NCBI RefSeq assembly: GCF_001905595.1 | Contig: NZ_LIXI01000005.1 | Location: 434,001-498,000 of the forward strand | Origin: Streptomyces sp. CB00316 | Lineage (GTDB): Bacteria; Actinomycetota; Actinomycetes; Streptomycetales; Streptomycetaceae | DNA: 64,000 nucleotides | Reading direction: 5' to 3' | Part shown: in pieces, positions 9,623 through 17,839 of the stretch | How the letters are laid out: every line of letters begins with the position of its first letter | Numbering within the stretch: the first letter of the stretch is position 1 | Notes under the pieces: generated by a model | Seen by the model: only the letters and a program-made list of their open reading frames with translations | Databases searched by the model: none | What the model was told of the DNA's origin: nothing | Made by a program: the position numbers and the translations under genes

Positions 9623-10801
9623 CTAGTAGACCGGCTTCTCGGGCTCGATCTGGTTGACCCAGCCGATCACGCCGCCGCCGACGTGCACCGAGTCGGCGAA
9701 GCCCGCCGACTTGAGGACCGCGAGGACCTCGGCGCTGCGGACACCCGTCTTGCAGTGCAGGACGATACGGCGGTCCTGCGGGAGGTCCTGGAGGGCGTTG
9801 CCCATGAGGAACTCGTTCTTCGGGATCAGCTTCGCGCCGGGGATCGAGACGATCTCGTACTCGTTCGGCTCGCGGACGTCGATGATCTCGATCTTCTCGT
9901 CCACGTCGATCCACTCCTTGAGCTGCTTGGGAGTGATCGTGGAGCCGGCCGCCGCCTCCTGGGCCTCCTCGGACACGACACCGCAGAAGGCCTCGTAGTC
10001 GATGAGCTCGGTGACGGTCGGGTTCTCGCCGCAGACCGCGCAGTCGGGGTCCTTGCGGACCTTGACCTGGCGGTACTGCATCTCCAGGGCGTCGTAGATC
10101 ATCAGGCGCCCGACCAGCGGGTCACCGATGCCGGCGAGCAGCTTGATCGCCTCGGTCACCTGGATGGAGCCGACCGACGCGCACAGGACACCCAGCACGC
10201 CGCCCTCGGCGCAGGAGGGGACCATGCCCGGCGGCGGGGGCTCCGGGTAGAGGCAGCGGTAGCAGGGGCCGTGCTCGGACCAGAACACGGAGGCCTGGCC
10301 GTCGAAGCGGTAGATCGAGCCCCATACGTACGGCTTGTTCAGCAGCACGGCCGCGTCGTTGACCAGATAGCGGGTGGCGAAGTTGTCCGTGCCGTCCACG
10401 ATCAGGTCGTACTGGGCGAAGATCTCCTTCACGTTCTCGGCTTCGAGCCGCTCCTCGTGAAGGACCACGTTGACGTACGGGTTGATGCCCAGCACGGAGT
10501 CCTTGGCGGACTGCGCCTTGGACCGGCCGATGTCGGCCTGGCTGTGGATGATCTGGCGCTGCAGGTTCGACTCGTCGACCTCGTCGAACTCCACGATGCC
10601 CAGCGTGCCGACACCGGCCGCGGCCAGGTACATCAGGGCCGGCGAGCCGAGACCGCCGGCGCCCACACAGAGCACCTTGGCGTTCTTCAGGCGCTTCTGC
10701 CCGTCCATCCCGACATCCGGGATGATCAGGTGGCGGGAGTACCTGCGGACCTCGTCGACGGTGAGCTCAGCGGCTGGCTCGACCAGGGGTGGCAGCGACA
10801 C
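9623..10801 (-). CDS. moeZ: Adenylyltransferase/sulfurtransferase MoeZ
   Basis: A 392-residue fusion of an E1-like (ThiF/MoeB) adenylation domain and a C-terminal rhodanese domain. It adenylates and then thiocarboxylates the C-terminus of small ubiquitin-like sulfur carriers used in molybdopterin, thiamine and cysteine synthesis. Visible features are the nucleotide loop GAGGLGSPA, ESNLQRQIIHS, two zinc CxxC pairs (CYRCLYP and CAVCGE) and the rhodanese persulfide Cys in HCKTGVRS. The start is GTG of VSLPPLVEP, with GAGG five bases before it; this gives the usual family length. The frame also runs back to 10855 (MYEQSTYV), which would add 18 residues. It stands alone, convergent with the S33 gene. 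Confidence 0.93.
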   Translation of the reverse strand: MSLPPLVEPAAELTVDEVRRYSRHLIIPDVGMDGQKRLKNAKVLCVGAGGLGSPALMYLAAAGVGTLGIVEFDEVDESNLQRQIIHSQADIGRSKAQSAKDSVLGINPYVNVVLHEERLEAENVKEIFAQYDLIVDGTDNFATRYLVNDAAVLLNKPYVWGSIYRFDGQASVFWSEHGPCYRCLYPEPPPPGMVPSCAEGGVLGVLCASVGSIQVTEAIKLLAGIGDPLVGRLMIYDALEMQYRQVKVRKDPDCAVCGENPTVTELIDYEAFCGVVSEEAQEAAAGSTITPKQLKEWIDVDEKIEIIDVREPNEYEIVSIPGAKLIPKNEFLMGNALQDLPQDRRIVLHCKTGVRSAEVLAVLKSAGFADSVHVGGGVIGWVNQIEPEKPVY

Positions 10802-10900
10802 AGGAACCTCAACAATGCAGGTGGTCGGATTTACGTACGTCGACTGCTCGTACATCGACTACGTACGGTTGTTCTTCCCGTAACACTGCCACGCCCCTTC

Positions 10901-11740
10901 TCATTCCGAGATACCGGGTCCGATCCGCGAGACGATTTCGTCCCAGTACCTGGGCAGCGCCGCGAATGGATCGTTTTGTCCACTCCGTCCGTCGCCGCTC
11001 CGTCCACCCCGGTCCGTGAAGAAGATCGTCCCGGCGCCCTGCCAGCGGGCGACACGCATCGCCTCGTCGAGATGGGTGCGCGGCACCCCGTGGACGAAGT
11101 GCGCGAACCGCTCCGGCGGATGGTCCGCCGTCCACTCGGCCACCTGTGACCAGCGGTAGTCGGTCCAGGGGCCCTGGAAGGTGACCAGTTGGTCGGCTGC
11201 CTCCGCGTACCCGGGGTGGGGGTGGGTGCCGTGGCCGAGGACCAGGCGGCCACCGTCGTCCGCGCTGTCGCTCTCCGCCAGCAGGGCGTGCAGCGTGCCG
11301 GTGAGACGGCGCACGGCGGGCAGCTCGGCCCGCTCGGCGGGGCAGCGGGCGAGGTAGAAGCCGCCGACCCGGTACCAGTCGATGAAGGCCCGGGCGTCCG
11401 CGATCAGCTCGCCGAACGGCCGGTTGCCGTGGGCGAGATCGAGGTGGCCGAGGAGCCGGCCGCCGCAGGCGCGTACGGAGTCGTCCGGGGCCTCGCCGTG
11501 CAGGGCGCGTTCCCGGGCGTTACGGAGTCTGCCGGCCACTTCGAGGCAGTGCGGGTCGGGCCGGGTGCCGGGGCCCTCCGCGATGTTGAGGACGGCCCAG
11601 TGCAGCGGGGTTCCGGGGCGGACCAGCTCGGCCCATTCGGCGGGGGCGAGCAGCGGGTGGGCGTAGCCGGGAACGCCGAAGCCGAGCTGCTCGCCGCCCG
11701 CGGTCCTGCGGGCGGCGGCGGGAGCGGTCAGATACGGCAC
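10901..11740 (-). CDS. Spherulin-4 family glycosidase-like protein (acidic catalytic pair missing)
   Basis: A 279-residue TIM-barrel protein of the spherulin-4 family, related to fungal Sph3 and PelA hydrolases that cut galactosamine-rich polymers. Family landmarks seen in order are VLNIAEGPG, LLGHLDLAHGNRP, the strand IDWYRVGGFYL and LGHGTHPHPGY with FQGPWTDY. The strand that normally ends in Asp-Glu (FFDE type) ends here in Ala-Arg (FYLARC), so classical hydrolysis is doubtful. No signal peptide is seen, so it may be cytosolic or use another route. GTG 11740 overlaps the upstream epimerase stop by 13 bases and has GGAGG four bases before it, so it is translationally coupled. It is the last gene of the four-gene polysaccharide operon. 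Confidence 0.75.
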   Translation of the reverse strand: MPYLTAPAAARRTAGGEQLGFGVPGYAHPLLAPAEWAELVRPGTPLHWAVLNIAEGPGTRPDPHCLEVAGRLRNARERALHGEAPDDSVRACGGRLLGHLDLAHGNRPFGELIADARAFIDWYRVGGFYLARCPAERAELPAVRRLTGTLHALLAESDSADDGGRLVLGHGTHPHPGYAEAADQLVTFQGPWTDYRWSQVAEWTADHPPERFAHFVHGVPRTHLDEAMRVARWQGAGTIFFTDRGGRSGDGRSGQNDPFAALPRYWDEIVSRIGPGISE

Positions 11741-12693
11741 GCCGCCTCCATCCAGATGTCCGCGAGGGACTCCTCCAGATTGATCCGGGGGCGCCAGCCG
11801 AGCCGGTCCCGCGCGGTGCGGACGTCGGCCTGCTGCCAGACGCCGCAGCCGTCCGGGTACGGGGACGGGGTCGCCGAGAGGTGCTCCATGACCGACTCGG
11901 CGGAGGTGCGCGGAGCCCCGATCGGCAGCCGCGGGGGCGGGGAGTCCAGCTCGTGGAGCGCGCCCGCGTATCCGGCGACCCGCGCGAGGACGGCGGCGGC
12001 GTCGCGGAGGCGGACGGCGCGCCCGGTGCCGATGTTGACGACGCCCTGGGCGGCGGAGAGCGAGGCGGCGTGCACCGCCCGCGCCACATCCCGTACGTCG
12101 ACGAAGTCCCGCTGCACGCCGAGGCCGCTGAGCTTGAGCTCACCGTCGCCGGACTGCATGGCCCGGCGCATCGCCTCGGCGAGCCGGCCGAGCGGGGAGC
12201 CGGCCGGGGTGCCGGGGCCGACGGGTGAGAAGACCCGGAGCACGACGGCGTCGAGGCCCGAGCCGAGTACCAGTTCGGTGGCGGCGAGCTTGCTGACGCC
12301 GTACGGGCCGCCGGGGCGCGGGATGGCGTCCTCGGCGGTGGAGGAGCCGGGCTGCGAGGGGCCGTACTCGGAGGCGCAGCCGACCTGGACGAGCCGGGCG
12401 CCGCAGCCGCTGCGGCGCAGGGCCTCGCAGACGGTGGCGACGGCGACGGTGTTGTGGCGGGTGAGGTCCCGGGCGCCGCCGCGGGTGGCGCCCGCGCAGT
12501 TGACGACGACTCCGGGGTGGACGGCGTCCAGGAAGCGGGTGAGCGCTCCCGGGCTGCCGCCGGCGAGGTCGAACCGGACGTCGGCGTCGTCGCCGCGGCC
12601 GAGGGCCGTGAGGTGGACAGCGGGGTCGGCGAGCAGCCGGTCGGCGACGAAGCGGCCGAGGAATCCGTTGGCTCCGAGCAGCAGCACCCTCAT
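11728..12693 (-). CDS. NAD-dependent epimerase/dehydratase (extended SDR; UDP-sugar C4-epimerase-like)
   Basis: A 321-residue extended short-chain dehydrogenase fold acting on a nucleotide sugar. The Rossmann loop is GANGFLGRF at residues 7-15, the catalytic Ser lies in VGCASEYGP, and YGVSK holds the Tyr/Lys pair. RDFVDVRDVARA and VNIGTGRAVRLRD are typical of UDP-glucose/UDP-GlcNAc epimerases and dehydratases. The context (PelF-like transferase, spherulin-4 protein) suggests it may make UDP-GalNAc from UDP-GlcNAc, as PelX and fungal Uge3 do; this is inference. The ATG follows GAGG nine bases upstream. A roughly 195-base gap separates it from the membrane-protein gene ahead, and its stop overlaps the spherulin-4 start. 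Confidence 0.85.
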   Translation of the reverse strand: MRVLLLGANGFLGRFVADRLLADPAVHLTALGRGDDADVRFDLAGGSPGALTRFLDAVHPGVVVNCAGATRGGARDLTRHNTVAVATVCEALRRSGCGARLVQVGCASEYGPSQPGSSTAEDAIPRPGGPYGVSKLAATELVLGSGLDAVVLRVFSPVGPGTPAGSPLGRLAEAMRRAMQSGDGELKLSGLGVQRDFVDVRDVARAVHAASLSAAQGVVNIGTGRAVRLRDAAAVLARVAGYAGALHELDSPPPRLPIGAPRTSAESVMEHLSATPSPYPDGCGVWQQADVRTARDRLGWRPRINLEESLADIWMEAACRI

Positions 12694-12887
12694 CGCGCAC
12701 CGCCTCGGTGCCGACGGCGGGCTGCCGGTGCGGGGGATTGGGGGGTCATGGCGGGTTACTCCTTGGTCGGTCAGTTCGTGCGGTCTGTTCGTGCGGGTCG
12801 GACAGGCCCGCGGCGTCGGCTCCGCGGGATGGTGCGGTGGGGCGGTGGGGCAATTGGGAGGGGGTGGTCCGGCGGTACGTCGGGGGC

Positions 12888-14252
12888 TCAGGCCCTGGTG
12901 TGGGCCGAGGCCCGGGAGAGCGCGGCGGAGGCGTGGACCAGGAGTCCGAGCGCCGCCGCTCCGCAGGCGAGGGCGGGGACGGCTCCGGTGCCGCCCGCCG
13001 CGACGAGGACGTGGACGGGCCGGGCCAGCGGTTCGAGGCCGGGCAGCCGTCCGGCGAGGACGAGGGCGGGGGCGGCGGCCTCCAGGGCACAGGCGGCGGC
13101 GAGTGCGACGGTGCCCGGCTCGGGCAGGCCGTGCGCGGCGAGCAGCCGGGCCAGGAAGAACAGCACGCCGAGGGCGGCGGCCGCGACCGGCGTACCGTCG
13201 CCGCCGAAGCCGAGGTCGGCCAGGAACAGCAGAGGCAGCAGGGCGCAGACGAAGAGCGCGACGGCCGCCAGGAGGAGGGGGCGCACCCCTGCGCCGAACT
13301 CCTCCAGTGTTCGGCTTCCGGTGAGTTTGCGGTGGGCCCGCACGGTGAAGAGGTGCGCACACCAGGCCGCCGGGGCGAGTGCAGCGGTGAGCCCGAGCAG
13401 CGGGGCGGGGCCGGCCTCCCACGGGCCGTCCGGGCCGCCGCTGACGACCTGGGCGATCAGCCCGTCGCCGTACACCGCGAAGCCCAGGAGCCAGCAGGCG
13501 TACATCCCGGCGCGGCCCGCTCCTTCGGGGGCGCGCAGCGGCCCCCGGCCCAGGCAGAGCCGGAGCGCCAGGCACACCAGGAGTGCGCCGGTGACCAGCA
13601 CGGCGGCCCGCACTCCCCCGCCGAGCACCCCTTCGGTGGTCCGGAGCAGCCCGGCGGTGGCGAGGCAGGCGGCGCCGGGGAGCAGGGCGAGCAGCGTCCA
13701 CCCGGCGCGGGCCTCGGTGTCGGGGCCCGGCGACGGGGGCGCGGCCATGGCGGGTCCGGTGGGCCGGGCCGGGGTGCGGACGTACAGCTCCTCGGCGAGG
13801 GCGAACACGTCCCGGTGGCGGTAGCGGGCGGCGGTGCGGTCGGTGAGGCCGTGGGCTTCGAGACCCGCGGCGATCTCCAGCGGACTCACGGCCCGTTCGC
13901 ACAGGTCGCGGTGGTGGTGCATGAGGGACTTCACGGGGTCGGCGGAGCCCCGGCGCGCGGGGGCGGTGGGCCTGCGCCGCCCGGCGCGGGACGGGCTCTC
14001 GGCGGGGCGGGGCAGGATCTCGGCGGGGCGGTCCGGTACGGCGGTGGCGCGGGTTCCGGGCGTGGGTGCCGAGGCGGACGCGGCGACGGGCTCGGCGGGA
14101 GGGGCGACGGCGGACCCGGGAGCGGCCGGGCGCACGGCGACCGGCACAGCGGCATCCGGGTCGGCATGGGTGCCGGCCTGCGCAGCGGCGTCTTCCGGAC
14201 GGGGCATCGGGGGGGCCTCTCCGTGGTCGGGCCGGATCGGGTGGTCACGCAT
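12888..14252 (-). CDS. Polytopic membrane protein of the polysaccharide operon (unknown family)
   Basis: About 454 residues that I cannot place in a named family. The first 120 or so are Pro/Ala-rich and disordered. A small basic cytosolic segment follows (VKSLMHHHRDLCERAVSP to HRDVFALAEELY), then about eight hydrophobic segments. It starts inside the last codons of the glycosyltransferase gene (ATG within GATGCGTGA, an 8-base overlap), so the two are coupled. A second ATG (MPRPEDAAAQ) lies 15 codons in. Its position between a PelF-like transferase and a sugar epimerase suggests a scaffold or export role. It has no GAF or GGDEF domain like PelD and fewer segments than the 12-TM PelG, so equating it with either is not justified. 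Confidence 0.7.
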   Translation of the reverse strand: MRDHPIRPDHGEAPPMPRPEDAAAQAGTHADPDAAVPVAVRPAAPGSAVAPPAEPVAASASAPTPGTRATAVPDRPAEILPRPAESPSRAGRRRPTAPARRGSADPVKSLMHHHRDLCERAVSPLEIAAGLEAHGLTDRTAARYRHRDVFALAEELYVRTPARPTGPAMAAPPSPGPDTEARAGWTLLALLPGAACLATAGLLRTTEGVLGGGVRAAVLVTGALLVCLALRLCLGRGPLRAPEGAGRAGMYACWLLGFAVYGDGLIAQVVSGGPDGPWEAGPAPLLGLTAALAPAAWCAHLFTVRAHRKLTGSRTLEEFGAGVRPLLLAAVALFVCALLPLLFLADLGFGGDGTPVAAAALGVLFFLARLLAAHGLPEPGTVALAAACALEAAAPALVLAGRLPGLEPLARPVHVLVAAGGTGAVPALACGAAALGLLVHASAALSRASAHTRA

Positions 14253-16041
14253 CGCCGTCTCCCGTTCCGCAGGCCGTCGCGGGGACGCACACGGGCTCGG
14301 GGGCCGGCTCCGCCCCGGCGGCGGCCCGTCTCGGCACCCGGGCTCCGGTGGCCGCGGGCTGCGGCTGGGTCCAGGGGCCGAGCAGCCGGGCCTCCGCCGG
14401 GGCGGCGAAGAGCAGGGGCTCGCCGTCGGCGTCCACGGCGTCGACCTCCCGGCGCACCGGGGCGTGCGAGATCAGCTCCAGGTAGATGCCGCGAAATGCC
14501 GCGAGGTTCTGTTCGACGGTGAAGAGTTCGAGCGCGCGGGCCCGGGCCGCCGCTCCCAGTCGCGCCCGGCGCTCGGGGTCGCGCAGCAGCGCGATACAGG
14601 CGTCGGCGAGCGCCCGAGGGTTGCGCGGGGGCACCACCAGGCCGGTGCCGCCGATGACTTCGACGACCGCTCCGACGTCCGTGGAGACGGTGGCCCGGCC
14701 GCAGAACATCGACTCGACGAGGCTGATCGGGAAGCCCTCGACCACGCTGGAGAGCACGACCACGCCGCCCGCCGCGTAGGCCTCGGCGAGGTCGGGGACC
14801 TCGGGGCCGCCGATCTCCTCGAAGGTGACCGGGTTGACGCCTTCGGTGTGGGCGCCGGTGGCCTCGTCCGGGAAGAGCTGGGCGGCCAGCGCCCGGCAGT
14901 GCGCGAGGTACATGGCGCCCTCGCCGCCCTCGGCCGGGGCTCCGAAGATGCGCAGCCGGGCGTCCGGTTCGGCGCGGCGGACCTCGGCGAAGGCGTGGAG
15001 CAGGGCGATCAGGTCCTTGGCGGGCTCGGTCCGGCCGACCCAGACCAGCGTGTCCGGGCCGCCCGCGTCGTCGTGCTCGCCGACGGCGGAGAAGCGCTCG
15101 GCGGCCATGCCCGGGTGGACCGTGCGCTGCCCGGCGGGGTCGGCACCGCACCGCTGCTGCCAGCGGCGCACGTGGGTGTTGCCGGCGGTGACGAGCGCGG
15201 CCTGCCGGTAGACCTCGGTGGCCAGCAGCGTGTGGAAGGTGCCGAGGAGGGCACGTACGGGAGCACCGAACGACGCGTCGGGCGCGGCCAGGTAGTGCGT
15301 ACGAAGCTGGACGCCGTGCTCGGTGACGAGCAGCGGCACACCGAAGAAGCGTTTGGCCAGCAGCCCCGGAATGGCGGCCGCCCCGCCGGACGCCGCGTGG
15401 CAGAGATCGACGGCGCCGAGGCTCTCCGGCTCGTACCAGTCGAGCGAGAGCGGGCGCAGGACGCGCTCCAGTTCGGCGGCGAAGGCGAGGTGGTCCACTA
15501 CGGTGGCGCTCTGCACGGTCCGGCCGGCGCCCCGGGCGCGGGAGGCGGCCTCCAGGATCCGTACGGTGGCCTCGGAGCGCAGGGCGAGGCGGAGTCCTCC
15601 GCGCTCCCGGGCCAGCTCGGCCAGGCCGTAGAAGCCCTCGGTGAAGAGCTCCGCGCCGGGCCCCTGGCCGGTGGCCGGGTCCGTGCCGGTGTCCTCGGTG
15701 GCGCAGATCGCGGTGGCCAGCGCCCTGACATGGGCGGCGAAGCGCTTGCGGTCGCGCCGCCCGTAGGAGACGCCCCCGCCGGTCACCAGCCTGGCGAGCA
15801 GGCGGGGTTCACCGCTGCCGCGCAGGGTGCCGTCCTCGGGGGTCCACAGCGGCGCGGTGCGCACGCGGCTGACGTGGTGCGGCAGCCTGACCCAGCCCTG
15901 GTCCTCCTGGCGGGCGGAGCGGCTCAGCGCGAAGAGGTCGAACTCGTGCTGCGGCAGCCCGCGCACCAGCCGGTCGCACCAGAGCCTGGACTCACCGGTC
16001 GCATACGGATAGCCACCGTCGGTGAGCAGTCCGATCCGCAC
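14245..16041 (-). CDS. PelF-like GT4 glycosyltransferase (DUF3492 + Glycos_transf_1)
   Basis: A 598-residue cytosolic glycosyltransferase. The N-terminal domain opens with LLTDGGYPYATGES and RLVRGLPQHEFDLFAL, the signature of DUF3492 seen in PelF, which polymerises a GalNAc/GlcNAc-type chain from UDP-sugars. The C-terminal GT-B half carries VWVGRTEPAKD, LRIFGAP and the donor-binding E-x7-E motif EGFPISLVE. The GTG start has a G-rich stretch (GGGGGTG) five bases ahead. It is the first gene of a four-gene operon with the membrane protein, epimerase and spherulin-4 protein. PelF-type enzymes normally work with PelD/E/G membrane partners, none of which is recognisable here. The assignment to GT4/PelF-like is strong, the product polymer is inferred. 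Confidence 0.88.
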   Translation of the reverse strand: MRIGLLTDGGYPYATGESRLWCDRLVRGLPQHEFDLFALSRSARQEDQGWVRLPHHVSRVRTAPLWTPEDGTLRGSGEPRLLARLVTGGGVSYGRRDRKRFAAHVRALATAICATEDTGTDPATGQGPGAELFTEGFYGLAELARERGGLRLALRSEATVRILEAASRARGAGRTVQSATVVDHLAFAAELERVLRPLSLDWYEPESLGAVDLCHAASGGAAAIPGLLAKRFFGVPLLVTEHGVQLRTHYLAAPDASFGAPVRALLGTFHTLLATEVYRQAALVTAGNTHVRRWQQRCGADPAGQRTVHPGMAAERFSAVGEHDDAGGPDTLVWVGRTEPAKDLIALLHAFAEVRRAEPDARLRIFGAPAEGGEGAMYLAHCRALAAQLFPDEATGAHTEGVNPVTFEEIGGPEVPDLAEAYAAGGVVVLSSVVEGFPISLVESMFCGRATVSTDVGAVVEVIGGTGLVVPPRNPRALADACIALLRDPERRARLGAAARARALELFTVEQNLAAFRGIYLELISHAPVRREVDAVDADGEPLLFAAPAEARLLGPWTQPQPAATGARVPRRAAAGAEPAPEPVCVPATACGTGDGDA

Positions 16042-16120
16042 GAGTACACCCCCGATCTCCCTTGTGGGCGGCCGCCGTTGGAACGGCGACTCGCAGCGGG
16101 ACGACCGTAAGCGGATACGC

Positions 16121-16156
16121 CGGTGGTACGACGGACGGTTGTCCGTCGCACCACCG
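16121..16156. repeat. 16-bp stem hairpin upstream of the PelF-like operon
   Basis: cggtggtacgacggac pairs with gtccgtcgcaccaccg across a 4-base loop, with one G-U type mismatch. It sits between the ABC-ATPase stump (ending at 16232) and the glycosyltransferase start (16041). It may terminate transcription entering from the stump or act as a regulatory hairpin or operator. No T-run follows. Confidence 0.6.
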
Positions 16157-16231
16157 AAAGGGGTGAACCGTCGTAACTTTCCCGCGCCGATCGCGTTCCG
16201 TCGCGCTACAGCGGTCGGTTGTTACGGAGAG

Positions 16232-16405
16232 TCAGGCTGCGGCCAGTTCCCCGCGGGCCGCCCGGCAAGCCGCCGCCAGACCGGGATCGAGCGCCGGAAG
16301 CGCGGTTAGCAGCTGCTTCGTGTACGGGTCCTGGGGGTCTCCGCACACCTCGTCGGCGCTGCTCTGTTCGACGAGGACGGCCGTCTCGGTACGCGGAAAC
16401 GCGTC
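16232..16405 (-). pseudogene. 3' stump of an oligopeptide/dipeptide ABC-transporter ATPase gene
   Basis: Read on the minus strand, about 57 codons ending in TGA encode VLVEQSSADEVCGDPQ, then DPYTKQLLTALP and ALDPGLAAACRAARG. This is the C-terminal tail that follows the nucleotide-binding domain in OppD/DppD-type ATPases, where HPxDPYTxxLLxAVP is highly characteristic. No Walker A, signature or Walker B lies upstream, because the DUF3152 gene begins to be read within three bases. It therefore looks like the remnant left when the rest of a transporter operon was deleted. It has no ribosome site or start of its own. Confidence 0.75.
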
Positions 16406-16406
16406 G

Positions 16407-17831
16407 TCAACTACCGGGGTACACCCAAGGATTGGGCTTGCACTTGATCCCGTCGATGTCCAGGGACTTGGTCTGCTGCTGCATCACCGGGGCCAGGGCG
16501 CCGGGCGTGCGGCAGCTCACATGGTTGTACCCGAGCCGGTGGCCGACCTCGTGGTTGATAAGCATCTGACGGTAGGGCAGCAGCTTCTTCGGGCCGAACG
16601 TGGCGGAACCCTGCGCCCAGCGATAGGCATTGATCATCACGCGGTCGGTCGAGGCCGAATCGCACGAGACATTGTCGATCGTCGTGTCCAGACCGGATTT
16701 CGCACACCATTCACCGGTCGTCCCGGGACTGGCGAGCGTGATCACGAAGTCCGGGCCCCCGGAGGAGATCCGCTCGAAGGTCATCGCACCGTTGTGCGCC
16801 CAACTCCGGTCGTCGTTGAGCGTCTTCTGGACGGCTTCGGCGAAAAGGCCCGCGTCGAGGGAGAGGCCCTTCTCGACATCGATCCGGTAGCGGTACTTCT
16901 GGCCCCTGCCGGGCGCCTTCGCCAGTCCGGGGACGGCCTCGAACTTCCCGGTCGCCTTCAGGTCCGCGGCGAGCGTGAAGGGCTGCGCCATCTTCTCGCC
17001 GTACGACAGGGGCTTGACCTCGGGGGCCCGCGTCGCGGGGCGCTCGGGGGTCGGGCGGGCGTCCGAGCGCGAGGCGCCCTCGCCGCCGCCCCGGTCGGCA
17101 CCGGACGCCCGCGCCGCCGCCGCTCCCCGGTCGGCGGAGTCCTCGGCGACCTGTCCGGCCACCACGACGGCGAGCACGGTCGTCACCGCGGCCGCGGCGA
17201 TCCCGGTGAAGGTTCGCCCCTTGCCGCCCTTGGGCTCACGGCGCTCGGCGGGCTCCGAGTCCAGGGCGTCGTCCGGCTCCACCGGGGGGCCGGCGGCCTC
17301 GGCGCCCGAGCGGGTGTCCGGCGCTTCGGCCGGGGCGGGCGCATCGGCGTCGAAGGCGTCGACGAACTCCCTGCGGGGGCCCGGCATCACCTCGGGGCCG
17401 ACGGCCGCCGGCTGACGCCCCGTCCGCCCGTCTGCGGCGCGCTGGGCGGCCTGCTGGGCGTAGACCTGACGCGCAACGGCCCGTTCGCGGGCGGCGTCCT
17501 GGTCCGGGCGGCCCGGTGCTCCGTACGGCTGCGCGTACGGCGTGCTGCCGGGGGTGGCGCCGTGATACGGCTGCCCGGCGGTCTGAGGGCCGCCGTAGGT
17601 CTGCTGGGGGCCGGTGCCCCAGCCGCCACCCGGCTCGTGCTGCTCGGGGTGGCCACCGCGCACCTGGGGGGCGTCGGAGAAGGGTGCGTGCCCGTCGGCG
17701 GGGGGCACGGGCCCCTGGCGCCTGCGCCGGCCGCCGGAGGCGGGGCGGGGTACGGCGCGCCACCCGCCCGGATCCGCCGCTGCGGCGTCCGGGCGGGTGG
17801 CCTCTGCGCCCTTTCGGCTGTGTCGTCCCAC
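16407..17831 (-). CDS. DUF3152 membrane-anchored zinc metalloprotease-like protein
   Basis: A 474-residue protein with a long disordered Gly/Gln/Pro-rich N-terminal cytosolic stretch, one transmembrane segment (FTGIAAAAVTTVLAVVVAGQ near residue 245) and an extracellular DUF3152 domain. The domain carries the metzincin-type zinc motif HEVGHRLGYNH, two Cys in WCAKSG and VSCDS, and a late CRTPGA. It is predicted to sit on the outer face of the membrane as a metal-dependent protease; its substrate is unknown. The GTG start (VGRHSRKG) lies eight bases after the hydrolase stop, so the two form an operon. GGGAG is 11 bases upstream. Its 3' end nearly touches the ABC-ATPase stump, so a deletion joint probably lies just past the stop. 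Confidence 0.85.
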   Translation of the reverse strand: MGRHSRKGAEATRPDAAAADPGGWRAVPRPASGGRRRRQGPVPPADGHAPFSDAPQVRGGHPEQHEPGGGWGTGPQQTYGGPQTAGQPYHGATPGSTPYAQPYGAPGRPDQDAARERAVARQVYAQQAAQRAADGRTGRQPAAVGPEVMPGPRREFVDAFDADAPAPAEAPDTRSGAEAAGPPVEPDDALDSEPAERREPKGGKGRTFTGIAAAAVTTVLAVVVAGQVAEDSADRGAAAARASGADRGGGEGASRSDARPTPERPATRAPEVKPLSYGEKMAQPFTLAADLKATGKFEAVPGLAKAPGRGQKYRYRIDVEKGLSLDAGLFAEAVQKTLNDDRSWAHNGAMTFERISSGGPDFVITLASPGTTGEWCAKSGLDTTIDNVSCDSASTDRVMINAYRWAQGSATFGPKKLLPYRQMLINHEVGHRLGYNHVSCRTPGALAPVMQQQTKSLDIDGIKCKPNPWVYPGS

Positions 17832-17839
17832 GCCCCGGA

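Noticed and set aside
12708..14522. A 604-codon plus-strand frame through the epimerase/membrane-protein region
   Set aside because: It is Gly/Arg-rich shadow sequence opposite genes with recognisable domains.
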